This document shows, in pieces, positions 17,539-26,170 of a stretch of DNA of 64,000 nucleotides (its first letter is position 1; each line of letters begins with the position of its first letter). The stretch comes from Salinarimonas ramus. GTDB taxonomy: Bacteria; Pseudomonadota; Alphaproteobacteria; Rhizobiales; Beijerinckiaceae. Both the position numbers and the translations under genes were made by a program. Location: positions 124,001 through 188,000 of the forward strand of contig NZ_BMMF01000007.1 in the NCBI RefSeq assembly GCF_014645695.1, given 5' to 3'. Below the pieces are notes generated by a model. The model saw nothing but the letters and a program-made list of their open reading frames with translations. It had not been told where the DNA came from and made no database searches.

Positions 17539-18396
17539 TCAATGGCCGCGCTCGCCGATGAAGCGCCTGCGGATCTTGCTCGAGATCCAGTCGATGAGCG
17601 CGATGACGACGAGGACGTTGATCACCACGAAGGCCACCTGGTCGAACAGGCCGGCGCGGAAGCGTTCGATGATCACCATGCCGACGCCGCCGGCGCCCAC
17701 GAGGCCGAGGATCGTCGCCGAGCGCGTGCTCGATTCGAAGGAGTAGAGCGAGAGCGAGATGAAGACCGGCAGGATCTGCGGGATGATGCCGAAACGGATC
17801 GTGCGCGCGCCGTCGGCGCCGGTGGAGCGCACGCCCTCGACCTGCTTCTTGTCGATGTTCTCGATGGCTTCCGAATAGAGCTTCGCGAGCGTCCCCGTGT
17901 CCGACACGAAGATGGCGAGCACGCCGGCGAGGGGGCCGAGCCCCACGGCGCGCACGAAGACGAGGCCCCAGATCACCTGGTCGACGCCGCGAAGGACGTC
18001 GAGGACGCGGCGCGTCGCCTGGCGCGGCAGCCACATCGGCATCGTGTTGCGCGCCGCCGCGAAGGCGATGAACAGCGCGAGGATCGTCGCGAGCAGCGTG
18101 CCGAGGAAGGCCATCGCGATGGTCTGGGCGATGCCGACATAGATCTGGTCGTACATCCAGGTGTCCATGTCCTGCCAGACGAACATGCGCGTGATCATGC
18201 GCAAGGCGTTGTCGGACGCCTGGAACAGCTTGTAGAACTCGAACAGCCACAGCGAATAGGCGAGATACGCGCCGATCACGGCCCAGGAGCCGATGACGAG
18301 CGCGCGCCGCAGCGGGTCGCCGAAGGCCTTCGGGTTCTGGGCGCGGGCGGCCTGGATCTCGGCGGGACCGACGGCGGCGAGGCTGAACGTCCTCAT
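17539..18396 (-). CDS. phnE: Phosphonate-type ABC transporter permease (second PhnE)
   Basis: A 285-residue inner-membrane permease of the PhnE type with about six hydrophobic helices. The binding-protein-dependent transport loop is seen as EGVRSTGADGARTIRFGIIPQILP (the EAA region contacting PhnC). It pairs with the neighbouring PhnE to form a heterodimeric channel. The gene starts with an ATGA overlap on the preceding phnE and ends the operon. No C-P lyase, phosphonatase or phosphite dehydrogenase gene lies in the window, so the substrate could be a phosphonate, phosphite or phosphate. Confidence 0.88.
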   Translation of the reverse strand: MRTFSLAAVGPAEIQAARAQNPKAFGDPLRRALVIGSWAVIGAYLAYSLWLFEFYKLFQASDNALRMITRMFVWQDMDTWMYDQIYVGIAQTIAMAFLGTLLATILALFIAFAAARNTMPMWLPRQATRRVLDVLRGVDQVIWGLVFVRAVGLGPLAGVLAIFVSDTGTLAKLYSEAIENIDKKQVEGVRSTGADGARTIRFGIIPQILPVFISLSLYSFESSTRSATILGLVGAGGVGMVIIERFRAGLFDQVAFVVINVLVVIALIDWISSKIRRRFIGERGH

Positions 18397-19343
18397 GTCA
18401 GGTTCTCCCGGCCGATGAAGGCGTGGCGCACGCGCTCGGAGATCAGGTCGATGATCGTCACGGTGAGGACGATGAGGATGAGGACGGCCAGCACCCGGTC
18501 GTCGGAGAAGAAGCTGATCACGTGGTTGAGCTCCTGCCCGATTCCTCCGGCCCCCACGAAGCCGACGATGGAGGAGGCGCGCACGTTGATCTCGAAGCGC
18601 AGGAGCGCATAGGAGGCGAAGTTCGGCAGGACCTGCGGGACGATGCCGTAGCGGATCTCCTCGAACCAGGTGCCGCCCACCGCGCGGATGCCGTCCACCG
18701 GGCGCATGGAGGCGTTCTCGTTCACCTCCGCGAAGAGCTTGCCGAGGGCCCCCGCGGTGTGGATCGCGATGGCGAGCACGCCCGCGAGCGGACCGATGCC
18801 CACCGCGAAGACGAGGACGAGGGCGTAGAGGATCTCGGGCACGCCGCGGCAGATCTCCAGCACGCGCCGGCAGAGCGTGCCGACGACGCCGTTCGGCGAG
18901 AGGTTGCGCGCCGCCGGGAAGCAGAGCGCGAAGGCGGCCGCCGCGCCCAGGATCGTCGCCGTGATCGCCATCAGGATCGTCTCGAAGATCAGCGTCACGT
19001 ACTTGGTGAAGTCCGAGTACCAGAAGGTCAACGAGCCCGGGACGGCGCGTCCGTCCTCGCCGCGGGGCAGGAAGAGCTTGTCCCATTCGAGGTTCGGCAG
19101 GATCGTGCCGAAATACTCGAAGATGCGCGGGATGCCCTGCGCCAGACGCTCCGGGAAGAAGCGGGAGACGTCGATCGACCAGGCGAGCATGGCCAGGAAG
19201 AGGACGAGGAAGAGGATGTTCGTCCACATCTTCTGGCGGATGAGCGCCGCGCGATGCGCCTCGAACAGCGCGACGGCGTCGTGCGCCTGCGGGCCGCCTG
19301 CGGCGGAGGAGCCGAGCGTGGAGGTCGTCATCGAACCGGCCAT
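18393..19343 (-). CDS. phnE: Phosphonate-type ABC transporter permease (first PhnE)
   Basis: A 316-residue PhnE-family permease with a longer N-terminal cytoplasmic stretch (about 35 residues) before the first membrane helix WTNILFLVLFLAMLAWSI. The EAA-type loop is IRAVGGTWFEEIRYGIVPQVLP, and the segment SIVGFVGAGGIGQEL is typical of PhnE. It is translated just after phnC (spacing of 3 bp) and overlaps the next phnE by ATGA, suggesting a fixed 1:1 ratio of the two permeases. Confidence 0.88.
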   Translation of the reverse strand: MAGSMTTSTLGSSAAGGPQAHDAVALFEAHRAALIRQKMWTNILFLVLFLAMLAWSIDVSRFFPERLAQGIPRIFEYFGTILPNLEWDKLFLPRGEDGRAVPGSLTFWYSDFTKYVTLIFETILMAITATILGAAAAFALCFPAARNLSPNGVVGTLCRRVLEICRGVPEILYALVLVFAVGIGPLAGVLAIAIHTAGALGKLFAEVNENASMRPVDGIRAVGGTWFEEIRYGIVPQVLPNFASYALLRFEINVRASSIVGFVGAGGIGQELNHVISFFSDDRVLAVLILIVLTVTIIDLISERVRHAFIGRENLT

Positions 19344-19346
19344 GGC

Positions 19347-20180
19347 TCAGCCCACCGCCGCGCGCGCGGGCTGCGGCATCGTCGGCGCCGGGCGCGTATG
19401 GCCGCCGAGCGACGTCGAGGTCAGACCCTCCTGGAACGCCTCGCCGGCTTCCGCGCCGTAGATCTCGCGGGCGGCGGCGTCGGTCAGCTCGTGGGCGGCG
19501 CCGTCGAAGACGACGCGCCCGGCCTGCATGCCGATGATGCGGTCGCAATAGGCGCGCGCCGTGTCGAGCGTATGCAGGTTGCAGATGACGGTGAGCCCGT
19601 CCTCGGTGTTGATGGCGCGCAGCGCGTCCATGACGAGCTTGGCGTTCAACGGATCGAGCGAGGCGATGGGCTCGTCCGCGAGCAGGATCTCCGGCTCCTG
19701 GACGAGGGCGCGGGCGATGGCCACGCGCTGCATCTGGCCGCCCGAGAGCGTATCCGTCTGCTGGAGCGCGGTGTGCGCCATGCCGAGGCGATCGAGCGCG
19801 CGGATCGCGAAGGCGCGCTCCTGGGCGGAGAACATCTGCAGCATGGCCGAGAGGAAGCCGTGCTCGTGCAGGCGACCGGTCATGACGTTGGTGATGACGT
19901 TGAGGCGCCCGACGAGGTTGAACTGCTGGAAGACCATGGCGCAGTTCGAGCGCCAGGCGCGCAGCTCGGCACCCTTGAGCTTGGCGACGTCGACGCCCTT
20001 GTGCAGCAATTCGCCGCCCGACGGGTCGGCCAGCCGGTTGATCATGCGCAGCAGCGTCGACTTGCCGGCGCCCGAGCGACCGATGATCCCGACCATCTGC
20101 CCCTGAGGGATGGTGAGGCTGACGTCCTCGACAGCGACCTTGTCGTTGAAACGCTTCGTCAGCGCCTTGAATTCCAGCAT
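19347..20180 (-). CDS. phnC: Phosphonate-type ABC transporter ATPase
   Basis: A 277-residue ABC ATPase of the PhnC subfamily: Walker [11 protein letters not shown]-loop FQQFNLV, signature [15 protein letters not shown], Walker [13 protein letters not shown] and H-loop NLHTLD. It powers uptake with the PhnE pair and PhnD. The start at 20180 ([11 protein letters not shown]) has GAGGACG in front; longer starts would run into the hairpin behind phnD. About 35 C-terminal residues (after AGEAFQEG) extend past the usual PhnC core and look unstructured and Pro/Ala-rich. Confidence 0.9.
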   Translation of the reverse strand: MLEFKALTKRFNDKVAVEDVSLTIPQGQMVGIIGRSGAGKSTLLRMINRLADPSGGELLHKGVDVAKLKGAELRAWRSNCAMVFQQFNLVGRLNVITNVMTGRLHEHGFLSAMLQMFSAQERAFAIRALDRLGMAHTALQQTDTLSGGQMQRVAIARALVQEPEILLADEPIASLDPLNAKLVMDALRAINTEDGLTVICNLHTLDTARAYCDRIIGMQAGRVVFDGAAHELTDAAAREIYGAEAGEAFQEGLTSTSLGGHTRPAPTMPQPARAAVG

Positions 20181-20220
20181 GACGTCCTCGCGGGGGTTCG
20201 ATGGCTCGGCCTCGACGAAA

Positions 20221-20250
20221 ACGGACCCCCGCGTGCCCACGAGGGTCCGT
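20221..20250 (-). terminator. Hairpin between phnD and phnC
   Basis: ACGGACCC (20221-20228) and GGGTCCGT (20243-20250) form a perfect 8-bp stem with a 14-nt loop, 18 bp downstream of the phnD stop and 40 bp before phnC. Hairpins here in binding-protein-dependent operons often stabilise or partly terminate the upstream message, giving more binding protein than membrane components. No U-run follows, so full termination is unlikely. Confidence 0.5.
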
Positions 20251-20268
20251 CCTGGTGCGGATGGGCGC

Positions 20269-21189
20269 TCAGCGCGAGCCTTCCATCTCCGCCTGGCGCA
20301 TGCGCACGACGCCCTCGTAGAAGGCGTGGTCGACCGGCTGCCAGCCGGCGCCGTCGCCGAAGGAGACGTTGACGTAGCACTCGCGGTCGATCTCGCGCTG
20401 GTTGCCGAAGTACTCGACCACGATCTCGCGCACCTCGGCCGGGACGTCCTTGCGCAGGACGATCGGGCCGTTGGGGATGAGGTTCGACTCCCAGATCACG
20501 CGCAGGTCGGCCATGTCGAGCAGGCCGTTGTCCACCATGCGGCGCAGGTTGCCGCGGCTGTAGCCCTCGGAGACCTCGCCGACGCCCGACACCCAGGTCA
20601 CGCCGCCGTCGTACTGGCCGTTGAGCACGGCGACGATCGCCTGCTCGTGACCGCCGCCGAAGCCGGTCTGCGCGAAGTAGTCGTCGGCAATGCCCTGCTG
20701 GCCGAGCTCGAAGCGCGGCACGAGGTAGCCCGAGGTCGAGTTCGGGTCTGCATAGGCGAGGGTGCGGCCCTGCATGTCCTCGAGGGACTCGATGTCGCTG
20801 TCGGCGCGCACGACCATGACGGACTTGTAGCCCAGCGAGCCGTCGGCCTCGGCGTTGGTGAAGATCGGCTCCACGGCCTCGGCGTCCTGCAGGTAGATGC
20901 CGGCATAGCCGGACGCGCCGAGGAAGGACATCTCCAGCTGGTCGGCGAGGAGGCCCTGCATCACGCCGGCGTAGTCCGGCGCCGGGAACAGCTCCACCGG
21001 CACGCCGAGGCGCGAGCCGAGCGCCTCGATCAGGCACTCGTTGTTGCGCAGGCGGTCCGCCTCGTTCTCGCCGCCGAGCAGGCCGATGCGGAACACGGGC
21101 AGATCCTGCCTCCAGTCCTGGGCGAAGGCGGGAGCGGCGGCGACGAGCGCGACCGCGGCGGCGGTGCCGAGCAGAAGGGTGCGGAACAT
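20269..21189 (-). CDS. phnD: Phosphonate-type periplasmic binding protein, copy 1
   Basis: A 306-residue PhnD-family solute receptor. A signal peptide (about 1-22, ending APAFA) precedes the mature [22 protein letters not shown]. Family hallmarks are [15 protein letters not shown] and [13 protein letters not shown], where the Ser/Thr-rich loop binds the phosphonate oxyanion. It heads the phnD-phnC-phnE-phnE operon. A Pho-box-like site lies 77 bp upstream of the start. Strikingly similar to the second phnD at 21392; by eye about two thirds of positions match, so they are recent duplicates. Confidence 0.9.
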   Translation of the reverse strand: MFRTLLLGTAAAVALVAAAPAFAQDWRQDLPVFRIGLLGGENEADRLRNNECLIEALGSRLGVPVELFPAPDYAGVMQGLLADQLEMSFLGASGYAGIYLQDAEAVEPIFTNAEADGSLGYKSVMVVRADSDIESLEDMQGRTLAYADPNSTSGYLVPRFELGQQGIADDYFAQTGFGGGHEQAIVAVLNGQYDGGVTWVSGVGEVSEGYSRGNLRRMVDNGLLDMADLRVIWESNLIPNGPIVLRKDVPAEVREIVVEYFGNQREIDRECYVNVSFGDGAGWQPVDHAFYEGVVRMRQAEMEGSR

Positions 21190-21265
21190 GGAGGTCGTCT
21201 CCGATCCTTGAAGGACGTTCGGGAAGCGGCGCTCAGGGCGCGTGGTCACGCTCTATTGCGGCTCG

Positions 21266-21283
21266 GTAACAGTTTTTTGACGG
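21266..21283 (-). promoter_or_regulatory. Pho-box-like site before phnD
   Basis: On the minus strand the 18-mer CCGTCAAAAAACTGTTAC agrees at 15 of 18 positions with the enteric Pho box (CTGTCATAAAACTGTCAC), including the second CTGT half-site spaced 11 bp from the first. It points at phnD copy 1 and ends 76 bp before its start. PhoB would therefore switch on the operon under phosphate limitation. Matching was done by eye; alphaproteobacterial PhoB sites are similar. Confidence 0.65.
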
Positions 21284-21338
21284 ATATACTTAGGGAGCTA
21301 AGAGAATTACTCGTTTAGCCGGCAATAATAGGTGTGAC

Positions 21339-21368
21339 GTCGGCGGGAACAGGCACGTCCCCGCCGAC
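21339..21368 (-). terminator. Hairpin after phnD copy 2
   Basis: GTCGGCGGG (21339-21347) and CCCGCCGAC (21360-21368) form a perfect 9-bp stem with a 12-nt loop, 24 bp past the stop of phnD copy 2. On the minus strand it is followed by an A/T-rich stretch (ACACCTATTATTG). It probably ends the copy-2 transcript before the Pho-box promoter of copy 1. Confidence 0.6.
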
Positions 21369-21391
21369 CTCTCGGCCCCTCGCGCGCCGTG

Positions 21392-22315
21392 TCAGCGGCT
21401 CTGGGCGATCTCGCGCCGACGCATCTCGATCGTCTGCTCGTAGAAGGAATGATCGATCGGCTCGAAGCCCGCCGCCTCGCCGCCGGCGACCTCCGCGAAG
21501 CATTCGGGATGGGTCTCGTGCATGGTGCCGTAGAGGTCGACGACGATCTCGCGCGCCTCCTGCGGAAGGTCCTTGCGCACGACGATGGGGCCGTTGGGGA
21601 TGATGCTGGACTGCCAGACGATGCGCACGTCGTCCATGTCGAGGAGGCCGTTGTCGACCATGCGGCGCAGGTTGCCGCGGGTATAGCCCTCGGCCCGCTC
21701 GCCCTGGCCCGAGATCCAGGTCACGCCGGCGTCGTACTGCCCGTTGAGCACGGCGACGATGGCCTGCTCGTGTCCGCCGCCGAAACCGGTGCGCGAGAAG
21801 TACGCATCCTCGATGCCCTGCGCAGCGAGCTCGTTGCGCGGCACGAGATAGCCGGAGGTCGAGTTCGGGTCGGCATAGGCGAGCGAGCGGCCCTGCATGT
21901 CCTCGAGGGACTCGATGCCCGAATCCGCGCGCACGATCATCACGGAATAGTAGCCGAGCGAGCCGTCGACCTGCGCTGTCGTGAAGACCGGCTCGACGGC
22001 GTCGGGATCCTGCAGGTGGATGCCGGCATAGCCGGAGGCGCCGAGGCTCGCCATGTGCAGCTGGCCGGCGACGAGGCCCTGCATCACGCCCGCGTAGTCG
22101 GACGCCGGGAAGAGCTCGACCGGCACGCCGAGGCGCTCGGTGAGGAGGTCGTCGAGGCACTGGTAGCGACGCAGCCGGTCGGCTTCGTTCTCGCCGCCGA
22201 GCAGGCCGATATTGTAGCTGCCGAGCTCTTCGCGCCAATCGGCCGCGGCTGGCACGGCGACGAGCGCGGAGGAAGCCGCGGCCGCCGCCGCGAGCACGAG
22301 CATGTATTTCGCCAT
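21392..22315 (-). CDS. phnD: Phosphonate-type periplasmic binding protein, copy 2
   Basis: A 307-residue PhnD paralogue with its own signal peptide (about 1-25, ending VPAAA) and the same hallmarks ([47 protein letters not shown]). It lies directly upstream of copy 1 in the same direction but is separated from it by a hairpin terminator and the Pho-box promoter, so it is probably a separate unit. I see no Pho box in front of it. Differences cluster in the N-terminal lobe and the C-terminus, so ligand range may differ. Start MAKYMLVLAAAA at 22315; the earlier in-frame start adds 8 residues before the signal peptide. Confidence 0.88.
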   Translation of the reverse strand: MAKYMLVLAAAAAASSALVAVPAAADWREELGSYNIGLLGGENEADRLRRYQCLDDLLTERLGVPVELFPASDYAGVMQGLVAGQLHMASLGASGYAGIHLQDPDAVEPVFTTAQVDGSLGYYSVMIVRADSGIESLEDMQGRSLAYADPNSTSGYLVPRNELAAQGIEDAYFSRTGFGGGHEQAIVAVLNGQYDAGVTWISGQGERAEGYTRGNLRRMVDNGLLDMDDVRIVWQSSIIPNGPIVVRKDLPQEAREIVVDLYGTMHETHPECFAEVAGGEAAGFEPIDHSFYEQTIEMRRREIAQSR

Positions 22316-22439
22316 GGAAAACGTCTCCCGTCTAAGCATCTCGCGCGGGCTGCGAGACGCGTCGGGGTAGACGCATCGTATTACGTTAGGACGACACCAG
22401 TGCTCTTTCGCCCACTGCTGCGTAAACGCTCGCCGCGGC

Positions 22440-23381
22440 CTACGCCGCCGTCGTGGAGCGCAGCGGAGCGGGCGCGTGCGACACGACGCCCGTGCGGGCG
22501 GCGTAGCGCTCCATCATCAGGTGGCAGAACTCCGCGAAGTCCTCCTTGCGCTGCGGCGGGCTCGTGTGGTGCGGCGCGATGCCGAGATGCTCGGGCGTGA
22601 AGCAGAAGGTCACGGTCACGTCGAACTCCGCGAGCGCGTCCATCATCCGGTCGAACCAGGCCTGCGCGTTGGGGCGATACCAGTCGGCCCAGGAGAGGCC
22701 GGTGCGCAGGTGACGCACGCCCAGGCGGCGCATCCAGATCACCGCGTCGTCGAGCCGGTGATCCTCGAAGTGGAACCATTGGCAGAGCCCGAGATCGGGC
22801 GTGTGCTGCGCGAAGACCTCCAGCGAGGGCTTGGGCGTGCCGTCCTCGCGGACGAGGCCGAGATAGAAATGGCGGTAGTAGGAGGAGCCCTCCGCCTCGC
22901 GATGGCGGGTCGTGGCTTCCCAGCTCTTCGGCAGATCGAAGAGCGAGTACCACAGGATGCGCGGCGCCTCGCCCTTGAGCAGCTCCGCAGTGCGCGCGAG
23001 ACCCCAGGCCTGCACCTCCTCCGCGCCGAAGGTGGAGACGCCGACCTCGCTCACCCAGACCGGCAGGTGCGTCAGCGCGCGTATCTCGGCGACCTTCGCC
23101 GGCCAGTCGTGGATCGACCAGTGGTTCCAGTCGAGCGGGAAGCCGTGCACGGCGAGCGCCTCGACGTTGTCGAGCACGCCGCGCAGCTGCATGTTGCGCA
23201 CGAAATTGGCGTCGATGGGCGACATCCCGCCCAGGACCCGCGGGACGCCGGAATGCGCGTCGCGGATCGCCTGCGCCCCGGCGACCGCCGTCTCGGCGAA
23301 GAGCCGGAAGTCGGGGTCGAGCTCGAGGTCCCAGTGCGACTTGTTGTTCGGCTCGTTCCAGATCATCGCGGCGTCGATCAT
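22440..23381 (-). CDS. Glycoside-hydrolase-like TIM barrel, apparently circularly permuted
   Basis: A 313-residue protein with clan-A glycoside hydrolase motifs in the wrong order. It starts at WNEPNN (residues 8-13; Glu10 would be the acid/base at the end of barrel strand 4), continues to VWVSEVG (Glu112, the strand-7 nucleophile position) and a strand-8-like WYSLFDLP (144-151). Only then, at about 205-295, come segments resembling strands 1-3 (LGVRHLRTGLSW, VTVTFCFTPEH) and the helix DFAEFCHLMMERYA that normally precedes WNEPN. The start overlaps the methyltransferase stop (ATGA), so no lost N-terminus is possible upstream. No signal peptide, so cytoplasmic. Similar proteins are often labelled beta-xylosidase; substrate unknown. 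Confidence 0.7.
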   Translation of the reverse strand: MIDAAMIWNEPNNKSHWDLELDPDFRLFAETAVAGAQAIRDAHSGVPRVLGGMSPIDANFVRNMQLRGVLDNVEALAVHGFPLDWNHWSIHDWPAKVAEIRALTHLPVWVSEVGVSTFGAEEVQAWGLARTAELLKGEAPRILWYSLFDLPKSWEATTRHREAEGSSYYRHFYLGLVREDGTPKPSLEVFAQHTPDLGLCQWFHFEDHRLDDAVIWMRRLGVRHLRTGLSWADWYRPNAQAWFDRMMDALAEFDVTVTFCFTPEHLGIAPHHTSPPQRKEDFAEFCHLMMERYAARTGVVSHAPAPLRSTTAA

Positions 23382-24172
23382 GCGGCGCGTCCCTTCTTCT
23401 CTCGTGCGGATGCGGTCTCGTCGGGCACGCGCGCCGGGTAGACCGGCTCGGCGCCGTCGGCGCGCGCGGCGCGCCGGCAGATGAAGACTTCCTTCTCGGG
23501 CTGCGAGAAGGGCCTGAAGCCGGCGGAGCGCAGCATCGCCTGCGTGCAGGCGCTGTTGGGCGCCCACCAGTTCGTCGGATCGCCGGCGTAGCGCTTCTCG
23601 ATGAAATGCAGCTTGGGCCAGCCCGGCGCGTCGAAGGCGTCCGTGTCGAAGAAGTCCATGTCGTCGGGCGGCTCGAGCACGTCGGTGGCGCCGCGCTGCA
23701 TCGACTGGAAGACGAGCACGTCGTCGGCCACGTGCTCCCAAAGGAGGTCGAGAGCGAGCAGCGGATGGCGCAGGTGGTAGGCGACACCCATGAACAGCAC
23801 GATGTCGAAGCGCTCGCCGAGCGCGCCGACGTCGTAGACGCTCATCTCGTGGAATTCGCTGTCGTGGCCGAGCACCTCCGCGGCGAAGCGGGCTTGCGCG
23901 AGGTAGAAGGGCTCGGAATCGATGCCGACCACGCGCCCCGCTCCGCGGCGCTTCATCTCCGCGCAGTAGAAGCCGGAATTGCAGCCGATATCGAGGACGG
24001 AGCGCCCCGCCAGATCGTCGGGAAGCGCGTGGCGGAAGCGCCGCCACATGATGCCGGGGAAATCGCCGAGGAAGTGGTTCGGCGCGGTCCAGACCCCGTC
24101 GAGGTAGAGGTTGTGGAACCACGGCCCCAGCGCCTCGGCGCGCTCGGCGATGGCGTCACGCGACGGCTTCAC
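23378..24172 (-). CDS. CmoB-like SAM-dependent methyltransferase
   Basis: A 264-residue class I methyltransferase. SAM motif I is VLDIGCNSGFYC (residues 59-70), with acidic VGIDSEPFYLAQA after it and DIVLFMGVAYHLRHPLLAL as the post-motif region. It resembles the tRNA-modifying CmoB family but is shorter, and looks like the orphan family I know as TIGR04290, found in uncharacterised conserved clusters. Translation begins at a GTG (24172) inside the last codons of the histidine phosphatase gene (17-bp overlap). Substrate unknown; a sugar, cyclitol or glycoside made by the same operon is a reasonable guess. Confidence 0.78.
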   Translation of the reverse strand: MKPSRDAIAERAEALGPWFHNLYLDGVWTAPNHFLGDFPGIMWRRFRHALPDDLAGRSVLDIGCNSGFYCAEMKRRGAGRVVGIDSEPFYLAQARFAAEVLGHDSEFHEMSVYDVGALGERFDIVLFMGVAYHLRHPLLALDLLWEHVADDVLVFQSMQRGATDVLEPPDDMDFFDTDAFDAPGWPKLHFIEKRYAGDPTNWWAPNSACTQAMLRSAGFRPFSQPEKEVFICRRAARADGAEPVYPARVPDETASAREKKGRAA

Positions 24173-24785
24173 GCAGCGTCTCCCGTTCGGCGAAGGTCGG
24201 CCTGTGGTTCACCACCAGCACCCGCGTACCGTCGGCGTCGAGGGACAGGGTGGTGCGGCTCGCCGTGTCGATGTCGATGGCGAAGAGCGCCTGGAAGGGG
24301 CGCTGCAGCGCGCGGCAGAGCACCGCGCGGATGACGTCGCAATGCGTCACGAGGGCGACCTCGGCCTTCTCTCCATGATCCGCGACGAGGTCGGCGACGA
24401 GGCTCTCCACCCGCCGCGCGACGTTGGCCATGGTCTCGCCGGCGAGCGTCGCCGCCTCGTCGCGCGCGACGTTCCAGCGCCGCCAGGAGGGATCGGCTTC
24501 GAGATCCGTGAAGGTGCGCCCGGCCCAGGGGCCGAAATCGATCTCGTCGAGGGCCGCGTCGATGGCGATGCCGTGGCCGGCGGCGAGGATCTCCGCCGTC
24601 TCGACCGTGCGCGGCTGCGGGCTCGACACGATGCGCGCGAGCCGCGCGCCGGGCAGCGTCGCCGCCAGCGCGTCGACCTCGCGGCGCCCCGCATCGGACA
24701 GGTGGATCGAAGGATCGCGCCCGGCGAGCGAGCCGGGCGCACCGTCATGGGCGCCGTGGCGGACGAGGTGGAGGAGCAGGCTCAT
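24156..24785 (-). CDS. Histidine phosphatase family protein
   Basis: A 209-residue phosphoglycerate-mutase-like phosphatase. The phosphohistidine motif is LVRHGAHDG (His9 region), a second Arg is in [12 protein letters not shown], the acid Glu is in [10 protein letters not shown], and the second catalytic His is in [12 protein letters not shown]. It lies between inositol-3-phosphate synthase and the methyltransferase, overlapping the former by ATGA. The obvious inference is removal of a phosphate from a product of the inositol pathway, though alpha-ribazole or sugar phosphates are also substrates in this family. Confidence 0.83.
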   Translation of the reverse strand: MSLLLHLVRHGAHDGAPGSLAGRDPSIHLSDAGRREVDALAATLPGARLARIVSSPQPRTVETAEILAAGHGIAIDAALDEIDFGPWAGRTFTDLEADPSWRRWNVARDEAATLAGETMANVARRVESLVADLVADHGEKAEVALVTHCDVIRAVLCRALQRPFQALFAIDIDTASRTTLSLDADGTRVLVVNHRPTFAERETLREAVA

Positions 24786-25903
24786 TGCAGAGTGCCCCCC
24801 GGCAGCGTCGGCCCCGCCGCGTCGTTCTCGTCGCCCGTGATGAAGCGCTCGGTCCGGTCGTGCGCTTCCGCGTCGGTGAACTGACGCGGGGGCGACTTCA
24901 TGAAGTAGGAGGACGGTCCCGTCACCGCGCCGGAGAGCCCGCGGTCGAGGGCGAGCTTGGCGCAGCGCACGGCGTCGATGACGATGCCTGCGGAATTCGG
25001 GCTGTCCCAGACCTCGAGGCGCATCTCGAGCGAGATCGGCGCGTTGCCGAAGGCGGTGCCCTCCATGCGGATGTGCGCCACCTTGCGGTCGCCGAGCCAC
25101 GGCACGTGGTCGGAGGGGCCGATGTGGATGTCGTCGGGGTTCATCGGCGTGCCGAGCTGGCTGTCGACGGCCTGGGTCTTGGAGATCTTCTTCGATTCGA
25201 GGCGCTCGCGCTCGAGCATGTTCTCGAAGTCCGAATTGCCGCCCACGTTGAGCTGGTAGGTGCGGTCGAGCCGCACGCCACGCTCGCGGAAGAGGTTGGT
25301 GAGGACACGGTGCGTGATCGTGGCGCCGACCTGGCTCTTGATGTCGTCGCCGATGATGGGCACGCCCGCGTCCGCGAAGCGGCGGCGCCAGTCGGGGTTC
25401 GAGGCGAGGAAGACCGGCATGCAGTTCACGAAGGCGCATCCCGCCTCCATCGCCCGCTCGGCATAGAACTCCGCCGCCTTCTGCGAGCCGACGGGAAGGT
25501 AGGAGACGAGCACCTCCGTCTCGGAGCGCTTGAGCGTCTCCGTCACGTCCGCCGGGGCGGCCTGCGATTCCGACACACGTGCGCGCAGATAGCGTCCGAG
25601 CCCGTCGAGCGTCGGGCCGCGGGTCACGGTGACGCCCGTCTTCTCGACGGGGGCGAAGCGCAGCGTGTCGTTGGGCGCGGCATGGATCGCGTCGGCGACG
25701 TCGAGGCCGACCTTGCCGTCCGTCACGTCGAAGGCGCAGGACAGCACGATGTCGCGGACCCGGTAGCCACCGAGATCGGCGTGCATCAGGCCCGGGATCG
25801 GCTCGTTCGCCGCCGCGCTCTCGTAGAAGGTGAGACCCTGGAGGAAAGCGCTCGCGCAATTGCCGACGCCGACCAGACCCACACGAACGGTGCCAGCGGC
25901 CAT
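24782..25903 (-). CDS. Inositol-3-phosphate synthase
   Basis: A 373-residue myo-inositol-3-phosphate synthase (Ino1) of the short prokaryotic type. The NAD-binding loop is [12 protein letters not shown] at the N-terminus; later hallmarks include [28 protein letters not shown] and [11 protein letters not shown] (NAD and substrate region), and [10 protein letters not shown] with the catalytic lysines. It converts glucose-6-phosphate to inositol-3-phosphate in the cytoplasm. First gene of a four-gene operon with 4- to 17-bp overlaps. Start [12 protein letters not shown] at 25903. Divergent from exoF, with a 267-bp spacer. Confidence 0.88.
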   Translation of the reverse strand: MAAGTVRVGLVGVGNCASAFLQGLTFYESAAANEPIPGLMHADLGGYRVRDIVLSCAFDVTDGKVGLDVADAIHAAPNDTLRFAPVEKTGVTVTRGPTLDGLGRYLRARVSESQAAPADVTETLKRSETEVLVSYLPVGSQKAAEFYAERAMEAGCAFVNCMPVFLASNPDWRRRFADAGVPIIGDDIKSQVGATITHRVLTNLFRERGVRLDRTYQLNVGGNSDFENMLERERLESKKISKTQAVDSQLGTPMNPDDIHIGPSDHVPWLGDRKVAHIRMEGTAFGNAPISLEMRLEVWDSPNSAGIVIDAVRCAKLALDRGLSGAVTGPSSYFMKSPPRQFTDAEAHDRTERFITGDENDAAGPTLPGGTLQ

Positions 25904-26170
25904 GCGAAAACCTCCCGGATTGGCCGACGGACGTGCTCGTGCACGCGACCCGACGGCAAGGCGCATACGGTGTCGCTACGCTCGACCCGTCGGCTTTGTT
26001 CCCGGGCGAGACGGATCGTTTTCGGATCGTGCGGGATTCTTTTCTCCCGGTGACGGTGGGGCGTCGCACGGGGTACGCGCCGCCGCGAGAAAGAAGCGGG
26101 GCGAGGCGGATACCTGCGGGCTCGAAAGCGTTGGCACGCGGAATTCCGCGCCCAACCCGAAGGTCCCCGC
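25904..26170. other. Divergent spacer, inositol operon / exo locus
   Basis: This 267-bp spacer must hold promoters for both the inositol operon (minus) and exoF (plus). I see a direct GGATCGT repeat near 26015-26035 and a short CGTGC/GCACG inverted repeat near 25932-25945, but no convincing promoter or operator. Confidence 0.3.

Noticed and set aside
22440-24122. One long fused protein joining the hydrolase to the region upstream in the same frame
   Set aside because: The upstream part of the frame is the shadow of the methyltransferase gene; ATGA coupling marks the true start at 23381.
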